Positions 1 to 8,593 are shown, counted from the first letter of the stretch. The stretch: DNA of 64,000 bases from Oceanobacillus senegalensis (GCF_900176885.1 NZ_LT839648.1:2789675-2853674), one strand, 5' to 3'. Made by a program: numbers and translations. The notes: generated from the letters alone by a model not told the origin.

Positions 1-88
1 CCGGTGAAGTTGCACTCCTCGCAAGCCTGCACCTAGTAGCATAATCGACGATGTGAGCGGCTTGCTCCACCCCGCGATGTGAAATATA

Positions 89-164
89 TGGTGGAGGATA
101 CAGGACTTGAACCTGTGACCCCCTGCTTGTAAGGCAGGTGCTCTCCCAGCTGAGCTAATCCTCC
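89..164 (-). tRNA. tRNA-Val (anticodon TAC)
   Basis: Read on the minus strand, this 76-nt stretch folds as a complete cloverleaf. The acceptor stem starts GGAGGAT, the D-loop region is TAGCTCAGCTGGGAGAGC, and the anticodon stem CCTGC/GCAGG holds the loop CTTACAA, so the anticodon is TAC (valine). A T-arm with GGTTCAAGTCC follows, and CCA is encoded at 89-91. It lies 8 nt downstream of tRNA-Glu in the same operon. Confidence 0.97.
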
Positions 165-172
165 ATTGTTAG

Positions 173-247
173 TGGTGACCCGTACGGGATTCGAACCCGT
201 GTTACCGCCGTGAAAGGGCGGTGTCTTAACCGCTTGACCAACGGGCC
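173..247 (-). tRNA. tRNA-Glu (anticodon TTC)
   Basis: This is a 75-nt minus-strand cloverleaf. It has a 5' end GGCCCGT, anticodon stem CCGCC/GGCGG around the loop CTTTCAC (anticodon TTC, glutamate), a T-arm with GGTTCGAATCC, and an encoded CCA at 173-175. It is the first gene of the tRNA operon and is preceded by a clear sigma-A-like promoter. Confidence 0.97.
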
Positions 248-274
248 ATTCGACTCATTTCGCCAACGAAGAAT

Positions 275-304
275 AATATATCACAAAAATAAAAACATTG
301 TCAA
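275..304 (-). promoter_or_regulatory. sigma-A-type promoter of the tRNA operon
   Basis: On the minus strand, TTGACA (299-304) and TATATT (275-280) are separated by 18 nt. The -10 hexamer ends 27 nt before the first base of tRNA-Glu. A perfect -35 is typical of stable-RNA promoters. Confidence 0.75.
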
Positions 305-494
305 CAAAAAAAGAAATTAAATTAATTGGACATGTTCTGTTGATGTCTTTCAACAGCAAAATTTATATTAAAGCAACTACAACTAAATGTCAATAGGAAA
401 ACGAATTAACTTTAGCTACTCTTACACTTAGTATACTTAGCAATTTTCCTTGGTTTCCCTTACAAATAAAACAAATCCACACACACCCGACAAA

Positions 495-782
495 TTATTC
501 TTCCCCACCATCACCCGAATCTTCATCTTCTACAGTGTCACCTTCCTCTGAATCTAATGGAACATCATCTAAATCAAGCCAGGACAGCATCTCCCCTACT
601 ACTGTATTAACCTTTTCATTAACTATTTTATCTCCGTACTTTTTCTTAGCTAACTGTATGTTTTTCAGTACATCATCTCTATAATTAATAATTGGGTCAT
701 CACTTTCAAGATTATTAAATAAATCTAATATTTCATCCAAAGCTTTATCAAAACGTTTGCTTTCTATCTCAGTAGCTTTCAT
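495..782 (-). CDS. mstX: Mistic-like membrane-associating protein
   Basis: This is a 95-residue, very acidic helical protein with a good ribosome binding site (GAGGTGA) before its ATG. As I recall the Bacillus Mistic (MstX) sequence, residues 14-70 match it closely in order and spacing: LDEILDLFNN, then a DDPII/DEPLI block, then KKKYGDK, then NEKVNTVV, then MLS. The C-terminus adds a Glu/Asp tail of about 25 residues not found in Mistic. Mistic inserts into membranes without the Sec machinery and in Bacillus is encoded just before the potassium channel YugO. No channel gene is beside this copy; the divergent neighbour is a drug exporter. The family call rests on remembered sequence, so it is good but not certain. 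Confidence 0.6.
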   Translation of the reverse strand: MKATEIESKRFDKALDEILDLFNNLESDDPIINYRDDVLKNIQLAKKKYGDKIVNEKVNTVVGEMLSWLDLDDVPLDSEEGDTVEDEDSGDGGEE

Positions 783-948
783 CGAATCACCTCATAAAGA
801 TATATTACTCATTCCTTCTCCATTATAAATATGACCATAATCAAAAAGATTTAGACCTACACATACAATAGAACTCAGTGGTCCAAATTTAAAGATAATA
901 CTTAAAACCTTTATTAATATTAATTAAAATACAGAAAGAAGGAGAAAA

Positions 949-2319
949 ATGTTAGATAAAGATAACAATCTTAAGAATAAAAAATTATTGATACTTGCTG
1001 TTGCATTAGGGTCTATTCTAAACCCATTGAACACAACCATGATTACTATAGCCCTTCCTGAGATTCAGCACCAATTTGGATTAAACTCTAAAAGTATTTC
1101 ATGGTTAATTGCTTCTTATTTTATTGTTAGTGCCATTTTCTTACCTCTAATTGGAAAATTCAGTGACTACTATGGTAGGAAGAAAATATTTTTAATCGGC
1201 CTTTCCTTTGTTGCCATTTCGTCATTATTTGCTCCGTTATCACCAAATTTCCTGATTCTATTAGGTATGCGTACCATCCAAGCAATCGGAACCTCTGCCT
1301 TGTATCCCGCCGGCATTGGCATTGTTCGTAATAATATTAAAGAAAATCAAAATCGAGTAATCGGAACTTTGGCCGTATTCGCAACAACATCTGCTGCATT
1401 CGGTCCAACAATTAGTGGATTATTAATTCAGTATGGCGGATGGCCTGTAATCTTTTATGTCAACTTTCCAGTTATTATTCTATCTGGAGTATTAGCATTC
1501 TTTTATATACCAAATGATTACAAGAAAAAAGATACCGTATTCCATTTAGACGTAGTAGGAGTTGTATTATTCGGCTCCTTTATTTCATGTTGGATGATAT
1601 TCTTTCTATCATTAGAAGAGCGTTTTTATGTTGGAATACTCCTTTTATCCATTCTTTTAACCATTTTGTTTTATTTATATGAAAGCAAAGGAAAGGCCCC
1701 ATTTATTAATGTTAATTTTTTAATTAATAATGCGAACATCTCGCTAACTTATATTCAATACATTTTAGCAACTCTTGTCTTTTTTGCACTGCTGCTAACC
1801 ATGCCAATATATTTGCAAAAAGTATTACAGATAAATTCACAACTTGCAGGTCTCATGATGTTGTCCATTTCTTTCTTTTCTATGATCATGACACCACTGA
1901 CAACTCGTTGGATAGAAAAAATAGGATACCGGTTACCATTAATTATCGGAGCATTTATAGGATTAATCGGAACCGTTTTATTACTTACTACAAAACAATC
2001 ATCCCCCCTTATTTGGATTTTTATTGTCATGTCAATCATGGGGATTAGTAATGGGATACAAAACATTGGACTACAAAACCGACTTTATTCTTTTGTTCGT
2101 CCATCTGAAAGTGGAATTGCTTCGGGGCTTCTCATGACATCTAGATTTTTAGGGAATATTCTTGCATCTAGCTTATATGGAGTAACATTTGCTAATGGAA
2201 TAAACGATGAAGGTAAAAACTCCTTAAGCATCGTTCTATTATTCGTTTCCATCGTTATTATTCCGGGATTATTCTTCATAACGAAACGTTCATTCCCCAA
2301 CATGCAGCAATTTGAATGA
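949..2319 (+). CDS. MFS multidrug exporter, DHA2 (EmrB/QacA-like) family
   Basis: This is a 456-residue polytopic membrane protein that probably exports drugs or other toxic compounds in exchange for protons. Signature loops are visible. Motif A, GKFSDYYGRKK, lies near residues 69-79 between helices 2 and 3. The MRTIQAIGTSALYPAG helix follows near residue 107. The antiporter motif C region (AAFGPTISGLL) lies near 150. Its length and helix pattern fit the DHA2 group, which usually has 14 helices. GAAGGAG precedes the ATG at a normal distance. It is divergent from the Mistic-like gene and has no regulator beside it. The substrate cannot be told from sequence. Confidence 0.85.
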   Translation: MLDKDNNLKNKKLLILAVALGSILNPLNTTMITIALPEIQHQFGLNSKSISWLIASYFIVSAIFLPLIGKFSDYYGRKKIFLIGLSFVAISSLFAPLSPNFLILLGMRTIQAIGTSALYPAGIGIVRNNIKENQNRVIGTLAVFATTSAAFGPTISGLLIQYGGWPVIFYVNFPVIILSGVLAFFYIPNDYKKKDTVFHLDVVGVVLFGSFISCWMIFFLSLEERFYVGILLLSILLTILFYLYESKGKAPFINVNFLINNANISLTYIQYILATLVFFALLLTMPIYLQKVLQINSQLAGLMMLSISFFSMIMTPLTTRWIEKIGYRLPLIIGAFIGLIGTVLLLTTKQSSPLIWIFIVMSIMGISNGIQNIGLQNRLYSFVRPSESGIASGLLMTSRFLGNILASSLYGVTFANGINDEGKNSLSIVLLFVSIVIIPGLFFITKRSFPNMQQFE

Positions 2320-2331
2320 TATTACAGGAGA

Positions 2332-2403
2332 CTGGGACGTAAAGTGTTTTTTAATGTAAAGCCCGATCATAACTAGTGCGAAAACACTTTAGTTATTTCC
2401 CAG
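2332..2403. repeat. TGGGA-ended long inverted repeat (copy A), likely bidirectional terminator
   Basis: CTGGGA at the left pairs with TCCCAG at the right, and inside this AAAGTGTTTT pairs with AAAACACTTT, leaving a small asymmetric bulge. It fills the gap between two converging genes. It resembles, in more diverged form, the elements at 30215-30330 and 33953-34170, which sit in the same kind of position. Confidence 0.6.
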
Positions 2404-2416
2404 CCTCTATTCTAGA

Positions 2417-3796
2417 TTATGTTATAAACCTCCAACAACACACCGCAAAGAACAGGACAATAAAAATCCAAACGACATTGGAGATGCTACCAATCCTTAA
2501 TAAATCTCTTTCCGTAAAGTATTTATAGGAATAAGCTATTAAATGAACTGGTGATTGTGTAATCAATAAAAATCCTGGAACACCTATTAAAAATACAGAC
2601 ATGGTAACCATGAATGGAGATAAATCAGATAGTGACTCCCCCATTGTAATTGCTAGTGGCAAAACTATCGTTAGAAAACCGAGTACATTTACAAAAATAA
2701 CTCGTAATAAAGCAATGATTATGAGTAAAATAAATAGTACCATAATAGAAGAATCATTCATGTTTATACCGTTCATTAGAAACTCAGCAATCATATCAAT
2801 TGTTCCCGTTTTAATTAACATTTGAGAAATCATAATGGTGGCTGCAAAGAATAACATCATATCCCAATCAACGGACTCCCGAGCCTTTCCCCATTTCCAG
2901 ACTCCTATTAGAGGAGTAAAAGTTAATGCTGCCCCTAAAAGCCCAATTAACGGAATAGATAGTTGATGAATTGGTTGAGTAGCCCATAATGTAATGGTTA
3001 AACCAATGATAAACATTATTTTTATTTCAGATATACTTATTTTCCCTAACTCATTAATACGTTCCTCTATTAATTTTATAATGAAATGACGATTAATATT
3101 TTCAGGTGGATAGACGAACAGAAATAATAACCATAGTATTATGGTAAATAAGATAATTGGTGGGGCAAAGTAAAAAATCCAGGTGAGATAATTCAAATCA
3201 GTCGATAACTCCCCAAGAATCCCAAATGTATAAATAGTAGAGCTAGCTCCAGTTGCTACAAACGATCCGGATATGGCCGATAAGTAGCAAACACCAATAA
3301 ATAATGCCTTTCCTAAGTTTTCAACATTCATCATTTTATTCAAACTTTGCAAGAGACGGTCAAATACAGAAACCACTAGACTCGCTTTTCCCACATTCGA
3401 TGGAATCATCATAGATAAAACAAACATTAAAAAATATGAAATAAAAATTAGCCCCTTGCCCGACCCTTTTGATAGTTTTAGCATATGTAGTGATACTCTA
3501 CTGGCTAGTCCTGTATTAATAAAAGCGTGCGAAATAAAAAAAGTAGAAAACATTAACCAAACAATTTCTGAAGCAACATAAGATAAAGTTTCTTTATAAC
3601 TAAAAAAATGAAAAGACAATAACAACATTAATATAATCGAACTATGGGCAAGCGGAAAAATCCTTCCTATCCATAAAATCTGAATAATAACTAATGTAAC
3701 TATCGCTTTAACTTTAATATCTGCTTCGAAAAGAAAATCAGGTAGAAATAATAGATATAAAATAAGTACTATTGTAATAAGGGTTTTGTTTTTCAA
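2417..3796 (-). CDS. SLC13/DASS-family anion:Na+ symporter
   Basis: This is a 459-residue protein of about 11-12 hydrophobic helices. It resembles the divalent-anion sodium symporters (CitT/SdcS-like), with the paired MIPSNVGKASLV and SGSFVATGASSTIY segments expected for the substrate/Na+ hairpins. The start is a TTG nine nt after AAAGGAG. It lies downstream of the tricarballylate/citrate genes on the same strand but is separated from them by a terminator and structured leader. It is therefore likely a second uptake route for di- or tricarboxylates with its own control. The exact substrate is an inference from context; sulfate or another anion remains possible. Confidence 0.75.
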   Translation of the reverse strand: MKNKTLITIVLILYLLFLPDFLFEADIKVKAIVTLVIIQILWIGRIFPLAHSSIILMLLLSFHFFSYKETLSYVASEIVWLMFSTFFISHAFINTGLASRVSLHMLKLSKGSGKGLIFISYFLMFVLSMMIPSNVGKASLVVSVFDRLLQSLNKMMNVENLGKALFIGVCYLSAISGSFVATGASSTIYTFGILGELSTDLNYLTWIFYFAPPIILFTIILWLLFLFVYPPENINRHFIIKLIEERINELGKISISEIKIMFIIGLTITLWATQPIHQLSIPLIGLLGAALTFTPLIGVWKWGKARESVDWDMMLFFAATIMISQMLIKTGTIDMIAEFLMNGINMNDSSIMVLFILLIIIALLRVIFVNVLGFLTIVLPLAITMGESLSDLSPFMVTMSVFLIGVPGFLLITQSPVHLIAYSYKYFTERDLLRIGSISNVVWIFIVLFFAVCCWRFIT

Positions 3797-3844
3797 TATT
3801 CATTACTCCTTTAAATGGAAAGGAAACACCATTTTTAGAAAACT

Positions 3845-3914
3845 AGGCATTTGCCAAGCTTTTGAGCAAATGCCTTCGTTGCACCTAGTAGTAGGAAAGT
3901 TTAATACGTTCCTA
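3845..3914 (-). promoter_or_regulatory. structured leader of the SLC13 gene (two hairpins)
   Basis: Two perfect hairpins lie between the upstream terminator and the SLC13 start. One has a 10-bp stem, AGGCATTTGC/GCAAATGCCT (3845-3875). The other is GTAGGAA/TTCCTAC (3890-3914). On the minus strand the first is followed by AGTTTTCT, so it could act as an attenuator or weak terminator. It matches no riboswitch class I recognise. Confidence 0.4.
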
Positions 3915-3923
3915 CCTGCCATA

Positions 3924-3960
3924 GAAAAAAGAAGCCACCATAATAGGTGACTTTTCTTTT
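3924..3960 (-). terminator. intrinsic terminator after tcuA
   Basis: The minus strand reads AGTCACC-TATTAT-GGTGGCT, a 7-bp stem with one wobble, followed by TCTTTTTTC. It starts 12 nt after the tcuA stop codon. Confidence 0.75.
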
Positions 3961-3972
3961 ACGGATATATTA

Positions 3973-5487
3973 TTACGAACCAATTTCTTCTTTATTTTGT
4001 ACGTATTTTCCTGCCGATGTACCAGCAAGTTTTCCGAACACTGCACCAGACATTAATCCAGATCCACCTGGGTAATTGCCATAGAAAATGCCACCAATCA
4101 TTTCCCCTGCAGCAAAAAGACCTTTAATTGGATTGCCATCCCCATCTAGTACTCTTCCTTCTTTATCTGTGTGGACTCCACCAAAAGAGAAAGTAATCCC
4201 ACATGTTACAGGAAATGCATAAAACGGGGCTTCATCGATTTTCACAGCCCAGTTAGTTTTCGGTGGAGTAATTCCTTCTGTATGTTTTCCATCTTTAATA
4301 GAAGGATTAAACTCCCCATCTTGGATTGCATTATTGTATTCTTTAATAGTATTTAGGAATTGCTCTTTTTCTACAGATAATTTATCTGCTAATTCTTCTA
4401 TGGAATCCGCTTGAACACATGTAGCTTCTTCTAAGTTGTATTCTTCTCTCAGTAATGGTCTAGTATTAGCATCATATATTTGATATGCTACATGATCCTT
4501 TTGTTTAAGTATTTCTTTTCCATATTTCGCATAGGTATAGTTTCTAAAATCAGCACCTTCATCAACAAACCGCTTTCCCTCTTTATTCAGCATGATGCTT
4601 AATGGATAAGAGTGCTTTTTAAAGATGTCCCCTGGTTTATTAAAGTCTCCAACCTCTGGTACATGATAATCTGTCCCAATAGAATGACATCCAGACCATT
4701 CTCCATATTTTTGAGCTCCAACAGCTAGGGCCATCTCTATCCCGTCACCTGTATTGAATTCGGTTCCACGTACTCTTGCTTCTGCCCACTCTTCACCAAT
4801 ATATTTCTTACGCATTTCTTTATTAGCCTCAAAGCTTCCATTGGCAAGTACGACACTTGAACAATTGATTTTAACCATTTCTCGTTCCTGTTCCACAATA
4901 ACACCAGTGATTTTCTCTTCCTCCCTCACTAGTTCTATCGCTCTAGTATCATAAACGATATCAATCCCAAGTTCATTTAGTCGTTGGAATAAATACCCCA
5001 TAAGCCCAATGCCTTTATTTTTTGTCTTAAGTGGCAATCCACCCCAAAATTCTCGCTTTCCATCTTTCACGAAGGATTGGTTTCCTTTATTTAACTCAAA
5101 CTCTACACCTTGCTCTCTCATCCAAAAAATCGTCTCTAGTGATTTTCCTACCAATTGACTTGCTAATTCAGGGTCACTTTTTCCTTCCGTAACTCGCATC
5201 ATATCATCATAAAAATCTTCTGTGTCATAATCAGGCATTATCGTATTTTCTGCCTCGTTATCCGTAATTTCTGGAATAACCTTCCTGATGTTTTCAAAAT
5301 GTCCATAAGCTACTCGGATCGCTCCATCAGTAAAGTAAGAGTTACCACCGCTTTTTTCCTTTGGTGCACGTTCAACTACAAGTACATTGGCACCTTGTAA
5401 TTTCGCCGCAATTGCTGAACACAAGGCAGCATTACCCGCCCCAACCACTACTGTATCATAGCTTGAATCAACTAAATTATTGCTCAT
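3973..5487 (-). CDS. tcuA: FAD-dependent tricarballylate dehydrogenase-like flavoprotein (TcuA family)
   Basis: This is a 504-residue flavoprotein of the fumarate reductase/succinate dehydrogenase superfamily. The N-terminal dinucleotide fold VVVGAGNAALCSA is at about residues 13-25. The C-terminal FAD-binding segment has GLFAAGEM and NYPGGSGLM near 455-480. TcuA oxidises tricarballylate to cis-aconitate, which then enters the TCA cycle. Length and motifs fit TcuA, and the gene sits directly after a complete tricarboxylate transporter, as expected for such a module. No tcuB (electron-transfer partner) is present here, so electrons must go elsewhere. Related enzymes act on fumarate or steroids, so the substrate is partly inferred from context. 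The start is ATG after GGGAG. Confidence 0.75.
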   Translation of the reverse strand: MSNNLVDSSYDTVVVGAGNAALCSAIAAKLQGANVLVVERAPKEKSGGNSYFTDGAIRVAYGHFENIRKVIPEITDNEAENTIMPDYDTEDFYDDMMRVTEGKSDPELASQLVGKSLETIFWMREQGVEFELNKGNQSFVKDGKREFWGGLPLKTKNKGIGLMGYLFQRLNELGIDIVYDTRAIELVREEEKITGVIVEQEREMVKINCSSVVLANGSFEANKEMRKKYIGEEWAEARVRGTEFNTGDGIEMALAVGAQKYGEWSGCHSIGTDYHVPEVGDFNKPGDIFKKHSYPLSIMLNKEGKRFVDEGADFRNYTYAKYGKEILKQKDHVAYQIYDANTRPLLREEYNLEEATCVQADSIEELADKLSVEKEQFLNTIKEYNNAIQDGEFNPSIKDGKHTEGITPPKTNWAVKIDEAPFYAFPVTCGITFSFGGVHTDKEGRVLDGDGNPIKGLFAAGEMIGGIFYGNYPGGSGLMSGAVFGKLAGTSAGKYVQNKEEIGS

Positions 5488-5510
5488 CTTCTAATCTCCC
5501 TTTTCATTTT

Positions 5511-7025
5511 TTATACTGCATCTTCCATATCTTCATCTTGTTTTTTACTCATTCTTCTTTTTTGTATCGCACTCATGATAAGTGGATAACATAGGGAAAG
5601 GATAGTTAATACGACCAAGCTAATAGCCACTGGTGATCCAAAAAACACTCCCAAACTTCCATCTGAGGACAACACCGCCATTCTAAAGTTCTGTTCCATA
5701 TCTGCTCCGACTATTACAGCTAAAACTAACGGGGCCAGTGGAAAATCCATTATTTTTAACACCAAGCCAACAAGCCCAAAAATGAGAAGAATATAGAAAT
5801 CAATGGTGCTGTAACCAAGCGTATATGTTCCAATGAAACCTAATAATAGAATAATGGGATATAATACTTTAGCTGGTGTGTCTAAGATTTTAACCAGAAA
5901 TCCTACCAATGCAATATTAATGATAACTAGAACAATATTTCCTATGAACATACTATTAACAAATGTCCAAACTAATCCAGGATCGCTTTCAAACAACATC
6001 GGACCAGGTCTAATACCTAACATAATTAATGCACCAAGCATGACCGCCGTTGTACCTGACCCAGGAATCCCCATCGTTAATAAAGGGATCATAGCTCCAA
6101 CCGAAGCTGCATTGTTTGAAGACTCCGGAGCCGCCAACCCTTCAACAGCTCCTTCACCAAATTCCTTTGGTTTTTTCGAAAGTTGTTTTTCTGTTGAATA
6201 ACTTATCATTGAAGCAATCGATCCCCCGGCGCCTGGCAATACCCCTACTATAAATCCAATTGGGCCCTGCCGGAGAATAGGCCATTTTGAACGTTTCCAC
6301 TGTTCTTTAGAAAACCATAACTTTCCAATCTTCTTCTTTTCTTTTTTCTCCTTATCGATGGTTAGGAAGTTATACAACACCTCTCCTATTGCATAAACCC
6401 CAATGATTACGATAAGAAAATCAATTCCCTCACTTAGATGAGGTATATCAAGGGTAAAACGGTATATTCCACTCTGTGTATCAATACCTATCGTACTGAT
6501 AAGGAGTCCTATAAGCATTGCAATAAAACCCTTAACCATTCTCCCTAATGACAAAGAAACAATTGCTGATAACGTAAGTAACATTAATAAAAAATATTCT
6601 GCAGGACCGAACTTCAAAGCAAAGTTTGCTAAAGGTTTGGCAAGTAAAATAAAACCAAATACTGCTATTATTCCACCAATAAAAGAAGCAACTGCAGATA
6701 TCGCCATAGCTTGTCCAGCTTGGCCCTTTTTAGCCATTGGGTACCCATCAAAGGTAGCTGCTATAGCAGAACCATCCCCCGGTGTATTTAGTAGGATAGA
6801 ACTTCGAGATCCACCATACATGGCCCCATAGTAAATTGCTGCCATCAAAATTAGTGCACTAACTGGGTCCATTCCAAATGTAATCGGGATTAACACGGCG
6901 ACCGCAGTAGCTGGACCAAGCCCTGGCAACATCCCTACAATCGTCCCTAAAAATCCACCAAGAATAATCCATATAATATTCATCGGCTGCATGGCCGTTA
7001 ACAATCCTTCTGTAAATGCTTCCAT
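5511..7025 (-). CDS. tctA: tripartite tricarboxylate transporter, large membrane subunit TctA
   Basis: This 504-residue subunit has about 12 helices. The N-terminal block with GTIVGMLPGLGPATAVA (from about residue 23), the AAIYYGAMYGGSRSSILLN stretch and PGDGSAIAATFDGYPMA are hallmark TctA sequences. A repeat of the motif family, GVLPGAGGSIASM, occurs in the second half. TctA forms the channel and works with TctB and the extracellular TctC to import citrate-like tricarboxylates using a cation gradient. It is the third gene of tctC-tctB-tctA-tcuA, preceded by AGGAGGTGAT, with 13 nt to tctB. Confidence 0.93.
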   Translation of the reverse strand: MEAFTEGLLTAMQPMNIIWIILGGFLGTIVGMLPGLGPATAVAVLIPITFGMDPVSALILMAAIYYGAMYGGSRSSILLNTPGDGSAIAATFDGYPMAKKGQAGQAMAISAVASFIGGIIAVFGFILLAKPLANFALKFGPAEYFLLMLLTLSAIVSLSLGRMVKGFIAMLIGLLISTIGIDTQSGIYRFTLDIPHLSEGIDFLIVIIGVYAIGEVLYNFLTIDKEKKEKKKIGKLWFSKEQWKRSKWPILRQGPIGFIVGVLPGAGGSIASMISYSTEKQLSKKPKEFGEGAVEGLAAPESSNNAASVGAMIPLLTMGIPGSGTTAVMLGALIMLGIRPGPMLFESDPGLVWTFVNSMFIGNIVLVIINIALVGFLVKILDTPAKVLYPIILLLGFIGTYTLGYSTIDFYILLIFGLVGLVLKIMDFPLAPLVLAVIVGADMEQNFRMAVLSSDGSLGVFFGSPVAISLVVLTILSLCYPLIMSAIQKRRMSKKQDEDMEDAV

Positions 7026-7038
7026 TCCTTATCACCTC

Positions 7039-7488
7039 CTATGGTAAACTGACACCAAGTAATTCACTAAAGGAATACCATGAAGCATATGAAAATACTA
7101 AAGTAACGATAATATTCACTTTCCACTTTTTCACTCCATTGATTACAAAGAGTAGTGCTCCAAGAAATAAGATTGTTGAGAATAGAAATCCAATTCTATC
7201 AAAAATAACGGTATATCCTAGCCCTAACACAATTGTCCATGCAACTAATTTAAGAACTCTACCAGAAAATAGCTGTCTTATTTTCTCATTATCGTTACCT
7301 AAGTGTTTTAGTTCTTGGAAGAAATAGATGATACCAAAAATCAATAATAGAATACTGATTCCCATCGGAAAGTAAATTGGTCCATTGGGATTACCTAAAT
7401 TCGCTTTAGGTAGATTAATTGTTCCAATTAAAAAAACGATACTTATGATAATCAAAAAGATTGGAACACCCATTTTAAAAACCTTCAC
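7039..7488 (-). CDS. tctB: tripartite tricarboxylate transporter, small membrane subunit TctB
   Basis: This is a 149-residue protein with four predicted helices, the size and layout of TctB. The subunit is poorly conserved in general; the call rests on topology and on its position between tctC and tctA. The start is a GTG after AAAGGAG. It is an essential partner of TctA in characterised tripartite systems. Confidence 0.88.
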   Translation of the reverse strand: MKVFKMGVPIFLIIISIVFLIGTINLPKANLGNPNGPIYFPMGISILLLIFGIIYFFQELKHLGNDNEKIRQLFSGRVLKLVAWTIVLGLGYTVIFDRIGFLFSTILFLGALLFVINGVKKWKVNIIVTLVFSYASWYSFSELLGVSLP

Positions 7489-7524
7489 CGTAACACGCTC
7501 CTTTCTCTTTGTAAGATTCAGTAA

Positions 7525-8499
7525 TTAATTCACAAGTCCTGAATCGTTTACTAATTCCTGATACAATCCATGTTGCTCATCAAGAAAGGCCTTTGTTTCT
7601 TCACTATTTTTATAAAACTCTTCCCAGTCGTTATTTTCAAGTACTTGTTGCCACTCTTCAGATTTAACCATTTCACTTAACTTTTCATCCCAATAGGCAA
7701 TTTCTTCTTCACTCATATCCTTAGGACCCATAATCCCTCTCCAGTGTGGAAATTCCATATCAATCCCTTGTTCTTTATAGGTTGGTACATCTGGTAAATC
7801 TTCTAATCTTTCTGCTGAAGAAATAGCTAAGATTCGGACTTTGCCAGCTAAATGTTGTTCTTTTACCTCAGATAAGGATGTGGTAACAACATCAACATGA
7901 TTTCCCATAAGTGCAGTCACTACATCACCACCACCTTCATAAACGAGGAAATCCACTTGTTTTGGATCCACACCATTTTCGCGTACCGCCTGAACAAAGG
8001 ACAAGTGATCATCATTACCAAGAGCAGGACCAACCCCTACTTTGATGGACTTTGGATCTTCTTTAAATTGTTTCATTAGGTCTTCTAACGTTTCATACTC
8101 TGAATCAACCGGTACTGCGAGTGATTGCCACTCCGTTGCTAGAGTCGCTAATGGTGTAAAGTCGTTATAGGTTAGTTCACTTGTTCCTAGAAGATTATTT
8201 GTTAGTAATAAACTTGAGTTAACTGCTAGATAATGGGCATCTTTGGACTGTAGATATTGCCAACCAACTTCACCACCACCACCAGGTTTATTAATTACAT
8301 TTATGTTCGCATTCACTAACTCATTATCGGATAATATCTTTTGAACCGAACGAGCAGTTAAATCCCATCCACCACCAGGGGATGCAGGCGCAATAATTTC
8401 AATGTTTTCCGAGGGAAACTCATCTCCCCCTGATGTAGAATTAGAACATGCTGCAAGGACTAGTCCCAAAAACAATAGTACAAATAAAAGCCTCTTCAT
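7525..8499 (-). CDS. tctC: tripartite tricarboxylate transporter, substrate-binding lipoprotein TctC
   Basis: This is an extracytoplasmic solute receptor of 324 residues from the ATG at 8499, which has AGAGGTGGGG upstream; a GTG four codons earlier overlaps that ribosome binding site. A lipoprotein signal peptide ends in the lipobox LAAC, giving a diacylglyceryl-anchored protein. The mature part starts EIIAPASPGGGWDLTAR, the Bug/TctC signature where the GGG-D loop binds the carboxylate. Further features are NKPGGGGEVGW and VGVGPALGNDDHLSF. It is the first gene of the transporter operon, behind a cre-overlapped promoter. The ligand is probably citrate or tricarballylate, judging from tcuA. Confidence 0.92.
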   Translation of the reverse strand: MKRLLFVLLFLGLVLAACSNSTSGGDEFPSENIEIIAPASPGGGWDLTARSVQKILSDNELVNANINVINKPGGGGEVGWQYLQSKDAHYLAVNSSLLLTNNLLGTSELTYNDFTPLATLATEWQSLAVPVDSEYETLEDLMKQFKEDPKSIKVGVGPALGNDDHLSFVQAVRENGVDPKQVDFLVYEGGGDVVTALMGNHVDVVTTSLSEVKEQHLAGKVRILAISSAERLEDLPDVPTYKEQGIDMEFPHWRGIMGPKDMSEEEIAYWDEKLSEMVKSEEWQQVLENNDWEEFYKNSEETKAFLDEQHGLYQELVNDSGLVN

Positions 8500-8556
8500 A
8501 AATAACCCCACCTCTTCTGTAGTAATTTTATAATTTTCTAAATCAATTGTATTTAC

Positions 8557-8593
8557 ATAATACTGTTATCTCCTTCCGCTGTAAACGTTTTCA
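8557..8593 (-). promoter_or_regulatory. tctC promoter with CcpA cre box over the -35
   Basis: The minus strand has TTTACA (8580-8585), 17 nt, then TATTAT (8557-8562). The cre-like palindrome TGTAAACGTTTTCA (plus strand 8580-8593) covers the -35 and agrees with the Bacillus cre consensus core TGNAANCGNWNNCA at every fixed position. CcpA bound here would block RNA polymerase, so glucose repression of tctCBA-tcuA is expected. Confidence 0.75.

Noticed and set aside
1-88. Possible third tRNA (initiator tRNA-Met): minus strand at 63-76 reads CGCGGGGTGGAGCA, the usual 5' end of Bacillus tRNA-fMet.
   Set aside because: The following bases lack the anticodon arm and the GTTCAAATC T-loop, so no intact tRNA can be supported. 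It may be a truncated copy or chance similarity.
1755-2303. Minus-strand reading frames of 103 and 72 codons inside the first MFS gene.
   Set aside because: They are antisense to a well-supported transporter, lack ribosome binding sites and show no family features.
28-3891. The 12-mer TGCACCTAGTAG occurs near 28 and near 3881.
   Set aside because: A single shared 12-mer in 64 kb is not strong evidence, and the flanks do not match.
5833-6201. A 122-codon plus-strand frame opposite tctA.
   Set aside because: It is antisense to highly conserved TctA segments, with no start signal. It is a shadow of codon bias.
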